A DNA stretch of 64,000 nt from a sulfur-oxidizing endosymbiont of Gigantopelta aegis (GTDB lineage: Bacteria; Pseudomonadota; Gammaproteobacteria; GRL18): NCBI RefSeq assembly GCF_016097415.1, contig NZ_JAEHGE010000001.1, positions 1,513,515 through 1,577,514 on the forward strand, given 5' to 3'. The notes below the pieces were generated by a model. It worked only from the letters and a program-made list of their open reading frames with translations. It was not told the origin of the DNA and ran no database searches. The translations under genes were made by a program, and so were the position numbers. Position 1 is the first letter of the stretch; the number at the start of each line of letters is the position of its first letter. Positions 9,280 to 18,298 of this stretch are shown piece after piece.

Positions 9280-9338
9280 AGCATTAATTATGTAGGAAGA
9301 ATGTGCGTAGGCTGCGGATTGAGGCACCAAGCGCACTA

Positions 9339-10670
9339 TCAATCCACCAAGGTTTCAGTAGCAAACACCACTTCACCTGACTTAATAGTATAAGTCACCT
9401 TACCTTTGAGTTCCCAACCGTGGAAAGGGGTATTTTTCCCCTGACTCAAGAGCTTTTCACGATCAACCACCCAATACGCTTCCGGATCAAAAATACAGAC
9501 ATCAGCATCAGCACCGAGACCTAAAGTCCCTTCGGGTAGATTGAGGGTGTTTGCTGGCTGAACGGTTAAACGTGTAATGACTTCACTCAGACTCATATCA
9601 TGTGAATCAATCATCTTTAAGGCCAGTGGCAGTAAGGTTTCCACACCACTAATACCAGCCTCTGTTTCTGCGAAGGGGGCAAGTTTAGCATCACTGCTAT
9701 GAGGCTGGTGATCAGAGACGATACTACTGATAACACCGGACTTAACCGCTTGTCGCAAAGCCTCTTGATCACGCTGAGTTCTAAGTGGGGGCATGACATG
9801 ACAATTACTGTCAAAATAACCGATATCCATTTCCGTGAGATGCAAGTGATGTGCGGTCACATCCGCACTGACGGGTAAGCCATCTTGTTGAGCTTGCTGA
9901 ATGAGTTGTACTGCCTTAGCACTGGAAAGCTGGCAAAAATGTGCCTTAGCACCGCTTAATTCAATGAGTTGTAAATCTCTGGCAATGGCAATTGTTTCAG
10001 CACTGACGGGGATTCCAGCGAGTCCTAAACGGGTGCTGACAGCGCCCTCATGGGCGCAACCATCACTGAGCCAGGGATCAAAAGCCTGAATAAAGACGGT
10101 AATGTCATGACTGGCGGCATATTCCAAAGCGCGGCGCATGACTAGGGTGCTTTTGACTGGCTTTAAGGCATTGGTGGTGCCCACACAGCCAGCATCTTTT
10201 AACTCCCGCATTTCACTGAGCTTTTCGCCTTTTAATTGCTGGGTTAAAGCACTTAGGGTATAAACTTTCGCAACCCCTTCGGTTTCAGCCTTAAGACGAA
10301 TGAGCTTAACCATTGCGGCATTATCAATGATCGGATCGGTATCGGGTGGACAACATAAAGCGGTTACACCACCGGCAACCGCAGCACGGGTTTCTGTGGC
10401 AATCGTGCCCCGGGTTTCATAACCCGGCTCGCGCAGGCGAAAGCGCAGATCAATTAAGCCGGGGCAGACAACTTTCCCTTTGGCATCGATCACCTGCTCG
10501 GCAATAAAATCATCGGGGGCATTGCCCAGTGCAACAATTTTGCCATTTTTTAGGTGTAGATCCATGTTTTGATCAATGTCATTGGCCGGATCAATCAAGC
10601 GGCCATTAATAATGCTGATAGCCGGACTCTTGGCTGCTAAGATAGAGGAAATCTGGTTAATATCAGACAT
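9339..10670 (-). CDS. pyrC': Dihydroorotase-like protein lacking metal ligands (PyrC'/PyrX type)
   Basis: 443 residues of the amidohydrolase fold, with strong class I dihydroorotase similarity (VCPGLID, RGTIATETRAAVAGGVT, GISGVETLLPL). The metal-binding His-x-His after the first strand is Arg-Phe-Arg here (DLRFRLREPG instead of DLHVHLREPG), and the later metal His region reads VFIQAFDP. The late Asp (SDHQPH) and one His (VTAHHLHLTE) are kept. This is the pattern of the non-catalytic DHOase subunit that Pseudomonas-type aspartate carbamoyltransferase needs for assembly. The start overlaps the pyrB stop by one base (TAATG), so the pair is coupled. A real DHOase must be elsewhere in the genome. 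Confidence 0.93.
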   Translation of the reverse strand: MSDINQISSILAAKSPAISIINGRLIDPANDIDQNMDLHLKNGKIVALGNAPDDFIAEQVIDAKGKVVCPGLIDLRFRLREPGYETRGTIATETRAAVAGGVTALCCPPDTDPIIDNAAMVKLIRLKAETEGVAKVYTLSALTQQLKGEKLSEMRELKDAGCVGTTNALKPVKSTLVMRRALEYAASHDITVFIQAFDPWLSDGCAHEGAVSTRLGLAGIPVSAETIAIARDLQLIELSGAKAHFCQLSSAKAVQLIQQAQQDGLPVSADVTAHHLHLTEMDIGYFDSNCHVMPPLRTQRDQEALRQAVKSGVISSIVSDHQPHSSDAKLAPFAETEAGISGVETLLPLALKMIDSHDMSLSEVITRLTVQPANTLNLPEGTLGLGADADVCIFDPEAYWVVDREKLLSQGKNTPFHGWELKGKVTYTIKSGEVVFATETLVD

Positions 10671-11641
10671 TATGCTGTACCTCCACTGGCGCGACCTAGG
10701 GTTTGAGACATGATCGCCATGCGTACAGCGATACCATTGGTGACTTGTTCCAGAATCACGGATTGTGGGCCATCGGCAATACTGGAGGCAATTTCAACAC
10801 CCCGATTAATCGGTCCTGGATGCATCACAATGGCGTCGGGTTTTGCCAGTGTTAGCTTTTGCTCGGTTAGGCCATACTGATGATAATATTCACTTTCACT
10901 GGGTAGCAATGCACCTTGCATACGTTCTTTTTGCAAGCGCAACATGATGATCACATCTGCACCGATAAGTGCGGCACTTAAATCATGATAGACATGCACA
11001 CCCAAGGTTTCAATTTGAGTGGGAATTAAGGTTTTCGGACCCACCACTCTGACTTCACTGACTCCCAGAGTGGTGAGTGCATGAATTTGTGAACGGGCGA
11101 CGCGAGAATGTAAAATATCACCGACAATAACGACTTTTAAATCCGCAAAATCTTTTTTATGGCGGCGAATAGTAAACATATCCAACATCGCCTGAGTAGG
11201 ATGTGAATGGCAACCGTCACCGGCATTAATCACACTGATATGCGGTGATACGTGCTGAGCAATCAAGTGTGCCGCACCACTTTGCTTATGACGCACAATA
11301 AACATATCACAGTGCATGGCTTCTAAGTTGTGCAACATATCGAGCAGACTTTCACCCTTAGTGGTGGCTGAGGTATTGATATTAATATTTAACACATCAG
11401 CCGAAAGACGTTTAGCGGCGAGTTCAAAGGTGGTGCGGGTTCGGGTACTTGCTTCAAAAAATAAATTAACAATCGTTTTGCCCCGTAGCAAGGGGACTTT
11501 TTTTACAGCTTGTTCATGCACATTGGCAAAGGGTTCAGCGGCATCGAGCAAGTTAACCAAATCTTGACGCTTAAAACCTTCAATGGAAAGAAAATGTCTT
11601 AAGCGACCCTGCTCGTCAAGTTGAATGTTTTTTGCAATCAT
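10670..11641 (-). CDS. pyrB: Aspartate carbamoyltransferase catalytic subunit
   Basis: 323 residues. Condenses carbamoyl phosphate and aspartate, the committed step of pyrimidine synthesis. Carbamoyl-phosphate site [13 protein letters not shown] (about residues 62-74), [10 protein letters not shown], then [12 protein letters not shown] and [10 protein letters not shown] near the end. It lies between pyrR and the inactive dihydroorotase and is coupled to the latter, which points to the class A dodecameric ATCase with pseudo-DHOase subunits. No pyrI is present. Start ATG at 11641. Confidence 0.97.
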   Translation of the reverse strand: MIAKNIQLDEQGRLRHFLSIEGFKRQDLVNLLDAAEPFANVHEQAVKKVPLLRGKTIVNLFFEASTRTRTTFELAAKRLSADVLNININTSATTKGESLLDMLHNLEAMHCDMFIVRHKQSGAAHLIAQHVSPHISVINAGDGCHSHPTQAMLDMFTIRRHKKDFADLKVVIVGDILHSRVARSQIHALTTLGVSEVRVVGPKTLIPTQIETLGVHVYHDLSAALIGADVIIMLRLQKERMQGALLPSESEYYHQYGLTEQKLTLAKPDAIVMHPGPINRGVEIASSIADGPQSVILEQVTNGIAVRMAIMSQTLGRASGGTA

Positions 11642-11693
11642 GGCTTGGCCTTTATTTTTGTGTAATAAGTGCTGAGAGTATGATGAGTGCTAT

Positions 11694-12236
11694 TTAGCAT
11701 CGATTTTTTACCAGTTTTAATGGCTCAGGGCCACAGAGCTTGATTTGTTGTCCTGCATCTAAAGTAATTTTTTGCCCAATGATTTCTGCGTGCACAGGTA
11801 ATTCACGGCCGCCTCGATCCAATAATACCGCAAGGGTGACGGATGCGGGTCGTCCATAATCAAAAATTTCATTTAAGGCGGCACGCACCGTGCGCCCGGT
11901 GTAAAGCACATCATCAATTAGAATAATATGCTTATCATCTAGGGCGGTGGGTAAGTGTGAGGGTTTTACTTCAGGGTGCAGACCTATTTTAGTAAAGTCA
12001 TCACGGTAAAATGAAATGTTCAGACTCCCCAGCGGTGATGGGATATTAAGTCGCTGATAGAGTTTTTCTGCCACCCAGAAACCGCCGGTATGAATGCCGA
12101 TGACAATCACATCATCTTTGTTCAAGCCCTGAATTTTTCGCGCAATGGCCTGATACATCGTATCCAGTAATTGCTGTAAATCAATTGCGGGAGTGAACTC
12201 TTGCGAGCCTGATTCAACGCTACTAGTCGTCGTCAT
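11694..12236 (-). CDS. pyrR: PyrR pyrimidine regulator / uracil phosphoribosyltransferase
   Basis: 180 residues. Type I phosphoribosyltransferase fold with the PRPP loop IILIDDVLYTGRTVRAAL (about residues 105-122). PyrR proteins bind pyr mRNA in response to UMP/UTP and some also convert uracil to UMP. It precedes pyrB by 52 bases on the same strand, consistent with control of the pyrB-pyrC' unit. I saw no clear PyrR-type anti-antiterminator in the short gap, so the mode of action here is open. Confidence 0.93.
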   Translation of the reverse strand: MTTTSSVESGSQEFTPAIDLQQLLDTMYQAIARKIQGLNKDDVIVIGIHTGGFWVAEKLYQRLNIPSPLGSLNISFYRDDFTKIGLHPEVKPSHLPTALDDKHIILIDDVLYTGRTVRAALNEIFDYGRPASVTLAVLLDRGGRELPVHAEIIGQKITLDAGQQIKLCGPEPLKLVKNRC

Positions 12237-12277
12237 TTATTTGTTTACCTGTATTCGTGCTAAAAATAAGAATATTC

Positions 12278-12751
12278 TTAAATATTTTCATTCAGCCAGC
12301 TCTGTAATATAAGCTGTGCTGCTACCTGATCAATGTCATGACCCTGTTGTTTCTTTTTTTTCACTTTTTTCCCCGGCTTGCTATGTCGTCGAGGAGAAGT
12401 CAGACCATCATAGCCCAGTAAATAACTGGCTTCACGGGAAGTCAGTCGTTCATCCATATAATGGATAGGAAGATTGTAACGTTCATTGAGCTGTTTGCCA
12501 AAAATTTTTACCGCTGCGGTGGTTTCCTGTTCTTCGCCATCCATGGTTAAAGGTAGACCCACAATAAAAGCCACCGGACGCCATTGTTTTAATAGTTCTT
12601 CTATGCCGACCCAGTCAATTTTTTTATTACGAGAAATTAGTGTAGTCAATGAGCTGGCGGTACCCGTTAGACGTTGACCAACGGCGATGCCAATTTTATT
12701 TTGACTATAGTCAAAGCCCAGAAAAGTGCTGGCTAAAGGGTAATCAGGCAT
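12278..12751 (-). CDS. ruvX: YqgF/RuvX pre-16S rRNA nuclease (putative Holliday junction resolvase)
   Basis: 157 residues. RNase H-like fold with first catalytic Asp in GFDYSQNKIGIAVG, central VGLPLTMDGEEQE, and YMDERLTSREASYLLG. The family processes the 5' end of 16S rRNA in E. coli and was earlier called a Holliday junction resolvase. The stretch KKVKKKKQQGHDIDQVAAQLIL carries an unusually lysine-rich loop before the last catalytic Asp. It overlaps the algH end by 8 bases, the conserved algH-yqgF pairing. Confidence 0.94.
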   Translation of the reverse strand: MPDYPLASTFLGFDYSQNKIGIAVGQRLTGTASSLTTLISRNKKIDWVGIEELLKQWRPVAFIVGLPLTMDGEEQETTAAVKIFGKQLNERYNLPIHYMDERLTSREASYLLGYDGLTSPRRHSKPGKKVKKKKQQGHDIDQVAAQLILQSWLNENI

Positions 12752-13304
12752 GACCTACATCACCGGAGATTAAATTAATATCAATACCGAGTTTCATGGC
12801 AGCACTTTCCCAACGTAGCTCGTTAGGTGTATGAAAAATAATGTCATCATCGGCCAGTACATTAAGCCAGGAGTTTTCAGTCATCTCATGTTCAATTTGC
12901 CCCTTGCTCCAACCGGCATAACCCAGAGTGATGAGAAAGTTGGACGGACCCTCACCATTGGCAATGGCAATTAAAATATCTTTTGAAGAACTGAGGGATA
13001 AATTATCATTAATTTTCAGGGTTTGTGACCAGCGAGCAGCGTCACCATCATTTGAATGCAAGATAAAACCATGGCCTATTTCCATTGGACCACCCTGATA
13101 CACAGGCAGTGAAGCCAAGCTTTTAAGTTGTAAAGGAATGTCGAGCTGTTCGAGTAATTCGGCAAAACTGATGTTTGTTGGACGATTAATGGTCAGACCC
13201 ATAGCGCCATGTTCATTATGCTGGCAGATATAACTGACGCTTTTTTCAAACAGGGGATCAGCGAGTCCGGGCATGGCAATAATTAAGTTGTTGGTCAGAT
13301 TCAT
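12744..13304 (-). CDS. algH: AlgH / YqgE-family protein
   Basis: About 186 residues from the ATG at 13304 (MNLTNNLIIAMPGLADPLFEKSV), which has a GGAAAG ribosome site six bases upstream and matches the family N-terminus. An in-frame GTG at 13340 would add 12 residues without family support. The DUF179 signature spans GAMGLTINRPT and YQGGPMEIGHGFILHS. The role is not established; in Pseudomonas AlgH affects alginate production and it almost always sits beside ruvX. Confidence 0.93.
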   Translation of the reverse strand: MNLTNNLIIAMPGLADPLFEKSVSYICQHNEHGAMGLTINRPTNISFAELLEQLDIPLQLKSLASLPVYQGGPMEIGHGFILHSNDGDAARWSQTLKINDNLSLSSSKDILIAIANGEGPSNFLITLGYAGWSKGQIEHEMTENSWLNVLADDDIIFHTPNELRWESAAMKLGIDINLISGDVGHA

Positions 13305-13342
13305 GGTTTCTTTCCAGCCTGATAAAAATTTTTTAGGCACAT

Positions 13343-14272
13343 TTATTTATGTGAAAAGCCCTTGCCTGTATGGTGTGAAAACTGCCAGGTTCGGGTGATC
13401 ACTAAGCGATTATTACCCTGTAATACATCCTTGGGAATAGCGGCAAAAGGGGCTGCTAGTTTTACAATACGGATAGCGGCATCATCGAGAATTTTGTGTC
13501 CTGATGAAGTCCCGATATGGATATCAATAATATAGCCTTCAGGATTGAGGGCAACGGATAGCACTAATTGGCCTTCTAATTTCCCACGTCGCGCTTTATC
13601 CGGGTAGTTGAGATTACCAAAGCGTTCGATTTTCTTTGTCCAGGATTTGAGGTACATGGCATCGGGTGTACGCCGGGTTGATGCGGTAATATAAGTCGCC
13701 TTAGGACGCTTGGCATACATTTTGGTTTGTTCATCAAATTCTGCTTCCATATCAATAATCTGCTGTTGCAAATTAGCAATATAATCAGCCGCCATGATGG
13801 GGGCTTTTTTCTTCTTCGGTGGTTTTTTCTTGGTGAGCTTTTGGGCTTTATGCTCACTGGGTTTTTGCGCAGATAAGATAGATTTTTTTTCTTTTACTTC
13901 AGGCTCGGGCAGGGGGGTTACTTCGGGCTTGTTTTCCAAAGCATTGCCTTCTGTGGGTGTTTCACCGGGATTTTTACTGGTGGGTTTGGCCTTTTCTTTT
14001 AAGTTACCACCGCCCATTTGGTCAGCCTGAGCTAGATAATCGGGATCTTCTGGGGCTTTTTCAGCTTCTGTTTTGACTAAAACAATATCTAAAGTTTGTT
14101 GACTGGCTGGTTTGGGTGGTGTTGGAATGCCAAAGGTGACACCAAAAATGATGGCACTATGTACCAGCACGGTAATAAAAAATGCAGTGATAAGGCTTTC
14201 ATTACTCTGCAGTGATGTGGGTGGCATCCTGGTATTGATCGAGTGAGATGTTTGTTTGCTACGTTTTGCCAT
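13343..14272 (-). CDS. tonB: TonB-family energy transducer
   Basis: 309 residues. A short cytoplasmic N-terminus precedes one membrane helix (about residues 27-50). A long Pro/Lys/Glu-rich periplasmic linker (residues 55-165, including runs such as KKKPPKKKKAP) leads to a TonB C-terminal domain (LNYPDKARRGKLEGQLVLSV to RLVITRTWQFS). TonB transmits proton-motive force to outer-membrane receptors. Its place between gshB and algH matches Pseudomonas tonB3, which is linked there to twitching. No exbBD is adjacent. Confidence 0.92.
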   Translation of the reverse strand: MAKRSKQTSHSINTRMPPTSLQSNESLITAFFITVLVHSAIIFGVTFGIPTPPKPASQQTLDIVLVKTEAEKAPEDPDYLAQADQMGGGNLKEKAKPTSKNPGETPTEGNALENKPEVTPLPEPEVKEKKSILSAQKPSEHKAQKLTKKKPPKKKKAPIMAADYIANLQQQIIDMEAEFDEQTKMYAKRPKATYITASTRRTPDAMYLKSWTKKIERFGNLNYPDKARRGKLEGQLVLSVALNPEGYIIDIHIGTSSGHKILDDAAIRIVKLAAPFAAIPKDVLQGNNRLVITRTWQFSHHTGKGFSHK

Positions 14273-14292
14273 AGGGCCTTATTATTCCAAAA

Positions 14293-14934
14293 TCACTTGC
14301 GAGCATTATCACTTGAGTATCCATTGTTTGTTGATAGTGAATCTGATGATAACGGGCTCGATGATAATTGCTTGATTGTTAGTTGGGTGATTATACCGCT
14401 AACAATACCAAGTATCACGGCAAAAGTGATGAAAATGGGCAATAGTTTGAATATTCCCGGATGTGGGATAAAAAAGTACCAGGCGACAATGAATTGTCCC
14501 ATCATGTGACTCATGGCAGCAATGATTGCATAACCGATTGCTCCGGGTTCATAGTTGTTACGATGGCCTGTTGGCTTATGGGTTAATAGGCTAAGTAAAT
14601 AGCTTGATAAAGGCTCTCCAATACGAAAAATCTGCTGAACAAAGATAAGGCTAGCCAAACTGAGTAATGCGCCACTGAGACTGAGTAAGAAAGTAGGTGA
14701 TAAAAACGTACCCAGCAATAAACTGCTGATCACGACTCTCAATAAACTCACTTGTAAGGCTGTTCGCCAGCCATATTGTATAAAGCAAAACAAGGTGATG
14801 ACATTAGCCAAGCCGGGTTTCACTCCGGGCAGAGGGCTGGGAAAGGCCGATTCAAGGATATGAATACTGATAGCTAAAGCAGCCAATAAAGCGACTTTAT
14901 GATCTTCTGAGGTGGTCTTAAAGTGAATTTTCAT
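14293..14934 (-). CDS. Gx transporter-family membrane protein (Hpre_diP_synt_I)
   Basis: 213 residues with about six membrane helices. The diagnostic stretch PLPGVKPGLANVITLF (about residues 34-49) is that of the Gx transporter family, long annotated as heptaprenyl diphosphate synthase component I. The substrate is unknown. Its start overlaps the stop of the NusG-II gene by four bases (ATGA), and apbE lies upstream, an association I know from flavin-dependent membrane redox loci. A role in moving a flavin or quinone precursor is inference. Confidence 0.85.
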   Translation of the reverse strand: MKIHFKTTSEDHKVALLAALAISIHILESAFPSPLPGVKPGLANVITLFCFIQYGWRTALQVSLLRVVISSLLLGTFLSPTFLLSLSGALLSLASLIFVQQIFRIGEPLSSYLLSLLTHKPTGHRNNYEPGAIGYAIIAAMSHMMGQFIVAWYFFIPHPGIFKLLPIFITFAVILGIVSGIITQLTIKQLSSSPLSSDSLSTNNGYSSDNARK

Positions 14935-15341
14935 TGCCCACCTGCGATGGCATCATAAGTATTGTTCGAGCCTTTTAATGTCATGCTGATCCGGTTAGGT
15001 AAACAGGCTGTGGTATCACCTGTGAGCGTGAGCCAACCATGAAATACACAGAGTTGATTACGACAGGATGAATGGATAAAACGGGCTTTACCCTGTTTGA
15101 TTTCAATGATACTGGGGCCAAGATGACCATCAATGGTGATGCTTTTACCTTCATCAAGTTCATATTCTGTGGGAGGATTATCTGCATACTGTATCAGTAA
15201 GCGTTCCGCTGTACCTTGTTGGGAATTATCAAACCACAATAGAGTATATAGCCAGATGGAAAGGGTGCTGGCGAGTACTAAGATCACAATATCGGCGGGA
15301 TTAAATAAGGTCGATATTGTTGTTTTGAATTTTTGATTCAT
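14931..15341 (-). CDS. NusG domain II-containing membrane-anchored protein
   Basis: 136 residues. One N-terminal membrane helix (about residues 17-36) is followed by an extracytoplasmic NusG domain II-like module. The conserved Cys pattern is visible: SSCRNQLCVFHGWL and then ACLPNRISM. The family commonly neighbours apbE and Gx transporter genes and lacks any transcription role despite its name. It is coupled to the Gx gene by an ATGA overlap. Biochemical function is not established. Confidence 0.85.
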   Translation of the reverse strand: MNQKFKTTISTLFNPADIVILVLASTLSIWLYTLLWFDNSQQGTAERLLIQYADNPPTEYELDEGKSITIDGHLGPSIIEIKQGKARFIHSSCRNQLCVFHGWLTLTGDTTACLPNRISMTLKGSNNTYDAIAGGQ

Positions 15342-15450
15342 GATTTATTTTTAGGGTTTGGTCGTGTCATGTTTCTCTCTAGTGGTAGAAAATCAAAAGA
15401 TAAAAGCAGCCTTGTTGTTTTTTCTTTTCTCTTACGTGAGATACATACTA

Positions 15451-15578
15451 CTGGTAAGAGGGTGATGAGGTAGTTATTGCTTGTTATGGGGGCTTTTCGA
15501 GGCATGGATGCCGAGGGTAGAGCGAGCCCCTTGAAGCGTCCCCTAGAAGAAGTAATAACTATCTCATTAGCCTCTGGA
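15451..15578. repeat. Palindromic (MITE-like) element between apbE and the NusG-II gene
   Basis: TGATGAGGTAGTTATTGCTT at 15463-15482 is an inverted match of AAGTAATAACTATCTCATTA at 15550-15569, with the similarity extending further outward. The roughly 65-base core contains GGGGGCT and AGCCCC arms around GGCATGGATGCC. Such terminal inverted repeats without an open frame suggest a miniature mobile element or a large RNA hairpin in the operon. Only one copy was seen in this window. Confidence 0.6.
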
Positions 15579-15633
15579 TTAAAAAACTCTAATTTGATGA
15601 TACAAGCCTGTGCTAATTCTGTAAATGAAATCC

Positions 15634-16743
15634 TTACTCTACAATAATCGGCCTTATATCCGTCAATAACTCAATCCGTTCAGCCATAGCCGGTGTTAAG
15701 TAGATTTTATTATCATCCGTCATAAGCATCACATATTGAATGTGCATTTTTTTAGCAATTTCTGACCATAACTCGGGACCAGCAATGAATAGCGCCGTAG
15801 AAGCAGCATCTGCCAAAGCGGCATCTTCGCTAAGTACGGTAACAGAGAGTGTACCTTGTGCCGGGTAGCCTGTGCGAGGGTCGATAATATGGTGGTAGTG
15901 TTTACCCTGAAACTCAAAAAAACGTTCGTAGCTACCGGAGGTAAATAGTGCTTCATTATTTTTTAATTCAATAGCAGCAATAATCGCTTTAGTGCTTGAA
16001 TCTTGAGTTTTTAAAGGATTTTTTATGCCGATCCGCCAAGGCTTGCCATTTTTATCACCTAGCACTTTCAGGTCGCCACCGGCATTGATTAAAGCATTTT
16101 TTATGGAATTTTTTTTCAATAATTTAATGGCTTTTTCAATGGCCACCCCTTTTGCAAAAGCACCAAAATCCAGTGCGATTTCCATCTTAGTCGCACTGAC
16201 CTCATTATTGTGAATTTGAATGTTCTGCATTTGAGGTTTGACTGAGACTAATTGTTGTATGGCTTGTGGGTCAGGTAGTTTAAATGCGTGTTTCTCATCT
16301 TCAAGTTGATCAAATTGCCAGAGCTGAATCAGTCGGCCAATGGCAGGGTTAAATAAGCCATTACTTTGCTCAGATAATAATTGGCTGTCTTGAATAAGCT
16401 TTATAATATCAGGTGTTGTTTGGCTATTGGCTGATTGACTGAAATGTTGATTGAGCAGAGCCAAAGCGCCATAATTCCAAGGATGCCATCGCGTATGTAA
16501 CTGCTCAAATTCACGACTAATGTCAGCAATGGCTTGTTTGGCATGGTGCTTATCATTGCTGAGAATATTGATGTCAATGAGCGTCCCAAAGCTAAACAGT
16601 TGCTGTTGGTACATGGACTGTTGCGGGGTATTAGACGATGGCTGGCAAGCGCTGAGCAAGATGACACTGAGCAGGGCAAAGAGTGGCAATAATAAATACT
16701 TGCAATAAAAATCACCATGCAATAAATGAAGTCGCCTGTTCAA
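15634..16743 (-). CDS. apbE: FAD:protein FMN transferase (ApbE lipoprotein)
   Basis: 369 residues. Transfers FMN from FAD onto Thr/Ser of extracytoplasmic redox proteins such as NqrC/RnfG or FMN-binding domains. Lipobox LLSAC places the lipidated Cys at residue 33. The catalytic fold is recognisable in LDFGAFAKGVAIEKA, NALINAGGDLKVLG, HIIDPRTGYPA and DAASTALFIAG. It starts two bases after gshB ends, so it shares that transcript. No flavinylation target (FMN_bind domain) is encoded in this window. Confidence 0.95.
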   Translation of the reverse strand: MNRRLHLLHGDFYCKYLLLPLFALLSVILLSACQPSSNTPQQSMYQQQLFSFGTLIDINILSNDKHHAKQAIADISREFEQLHTRWHPWNYGALALLNQHFSQSANSQTTPDIIKLIQDSQLLSEQSNGLFNPAIGRLIQLWQFDQLEDEKHAFKLPDPQAIQQLVSVKPQMQNIQIHNNEVSATKMEIALDFGAFAKGVAIEKAIKLLKKNSIKNALINAGGDLKVLGDKNGKPWRIGIKNPLKTQDSSTKAIIAAIELKNNEALFTSGSYERFFEFQGKHYHHIIDPRTGYPAQGTLSVTVLSEDAALADAASTALFIAGPELWSEIAKKMHIQYVMLMTDDNKIYLTPAMAERIELLTDIRPIIVE

Positions 16744-16745
16744 AC

Positions 16746-17723
16746 TTAATTTGACTTGTTATCGTGAATAATTGCTTCAATACTATCCATTAATAAAGCA
16801 CTGATATTCAAGTCATAAAGCGAATCTAATTCTCTGATACAGGTTGGGCTGGTGACATTGATTTCTGTAATATAGTCACCGATCACATCCATGCCAACAA
16901 AAATAAGCCCCATTGCTTTTAATTTGGGGGCAACTTGTTCACATAACCAATAATCCCGTTCTGTGAGAGGAATACCGACTCCCTTACCTCCGGCAGCTAA
17001 GTTACCCCGTGTTTCGCCTTTGGGTGGAATTCTCGCCAAAGCATAATCAACGGGTATGCCATTAATGATTAAAATACGTTTATCGCCCTGAGTAATTTCC
17101 GGGATAAAGCGTTGTGCCATAATATACAGCGTGCCATGTTCAGTCATGGTTTCTAGAATGACGTTTAAATTGGGGTCATTCTCTTTGATACGGAAAATAG
17201 AATGACCGCCCATGCCACCCAAAGGTTTGACAATAATATCCTTATGACGAATTAAAAATTGCTTAAATTGTTTAATGTTACGGCTGACTAAAGTGGGTGT
17301 TGTGCAATTCGGAAATTGATGGGTAAAGAGTTTTTCATTAGCATCGCGTAGAGAACGTGGCTTATTAACGACCAAAGTACCGGATTGATCGGCCAGTTCC
17401 AGAATATAAGTGGCGTAAATATATTCCATATCAAAGGGCGGATCTTTGCGCATTAAAATAACATCAAGATCAGCTAAAAATATTTCTGTTGGTGCTGAGT
17501 CACTCACATCAATAAATTCATACCAGTGGGCAGATTTATCAGATACTTTTAATTGTCTGGTATAGGCTTTTGCCTGATTATCATCAATGAATAAATCAGC
17601 CATTTCCATATAATACAGTTCATAATTTCTACTTTGTGCTTCAAGCAACATTGCAAAACTACTGTCTTTTTTGATATTTATGGATTGGATAGGATCCATA
17701 ACAATGCCAAGTTTTAGAGCCAT
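16746..17723 (-). CDS. gshB: Glutathione synthetase
   Basis: 325 residues. ATP-grasp ligase joining gamma-glutamylcysteine and glycine. N-terminal KLGIVMDPIQSINIKKDSS is the family signature. It continues with FDMEYIYATYILE, VNKPRSLRDANEKLF, the ATP-binding KPLGGMGGHSIFRI and RIPPKGETRGNLAAGGKG, ending EINVTSPTCIRELD. It is the first gene of the long minus-strand run that reaches pyrC', and it is divergent from pilG. Confidence 0.97.
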   Translation of the reverse strand: MALKLGIVMDPIQSINIKKDSSFAMLLEAQSRNYELYYMEMADLFIDDNQAKAYTRQLKVSDKSAHWYEFIDVSDSAPTEIFLADLDVILMRKDPPFDMEYIYATYILELADQSGTLVVNKPRSLRDANEKLFTHQFPNCTTPTLVSRNIKQFKQFLIRHKDIIVKPLGGMGGHSIFRIKENDPNLNVILETMTEHGTLYIMAQRFIPEITQGDKRILIINGIPVDYALARIPPKGETRGNLAAGGKGVGIPLTERDYWLCEQVAPKLKAMGLIFVGMDVIGDYITEINVTSPTCIRELDSLYDLNISALLMDSIEAIIHDNKSN

Positions 17724-18298
17724 TTTATTCTCGGTTGAATGATATTAATTCGTTTATTATAGCGGTTTAATCGTTTAAATGAAGCAAATTAAAGAGTGAA
17801 AGAAAAAGATAATAGTTAAATATAAGAATGTAGTGAAATATTGATATTCAGAGTGCTTTAAATTAAGCACAAAAATTAAAGTCAATATTTTTTATATGAT
17901 TATTGTTATTTTATAATGTGTTACACAAATTTGTTAAAATAATCATTAAAATGGGTGGTATGTGTGCGAAAGTTATGCTAAAAATACGATCTAATTGTAT
18001 TTTTTATAGTTTGAGCTAAAGTATATATATTAAAGTATAGATTGTGTAAGTGCTTTAATAAATTATTTAGAATAAAACTGTATTAATTACAAGAGTAAGC
18101 TATAAGTGAGTTAACAGGGATGTGGTAAAAAAGGCTATAAAATGAGTAAGATTGATGGAATCAAATCTGCTTAAATTTATGATTAAAAAATAAGCCTAAC
18201 AAATTATTCACACACATTATTTACCTGTCTGCTTGAGGAATTGTCTACCCGACGAAATTTCCTCTGCTTTGGCAACTATCATTTTTTTTGGGGGATAA
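17724..18298. other. AT-rich divergent intergenic region, gshB / pilG
   Basis: 575 bases without a supported gene. Very AT-rich. It must hold promoters for gshB (minus) and the pil-chp operon (plus). A short palindrome TGTGTTACACA lies at 17927-17937. A good ribosome site (GGGGATAA) precedes the GTG start of pilG. No riboswitch, small RNA or terminator could be identified by eye. Confidence 0.6.

Noticed and set aside
17927..17937. TGTGTTACACA as a CRP/Vfr site for pilG
   Set aside because: The spacing between half-sites is far too short for the CRP/Vfr consensus.
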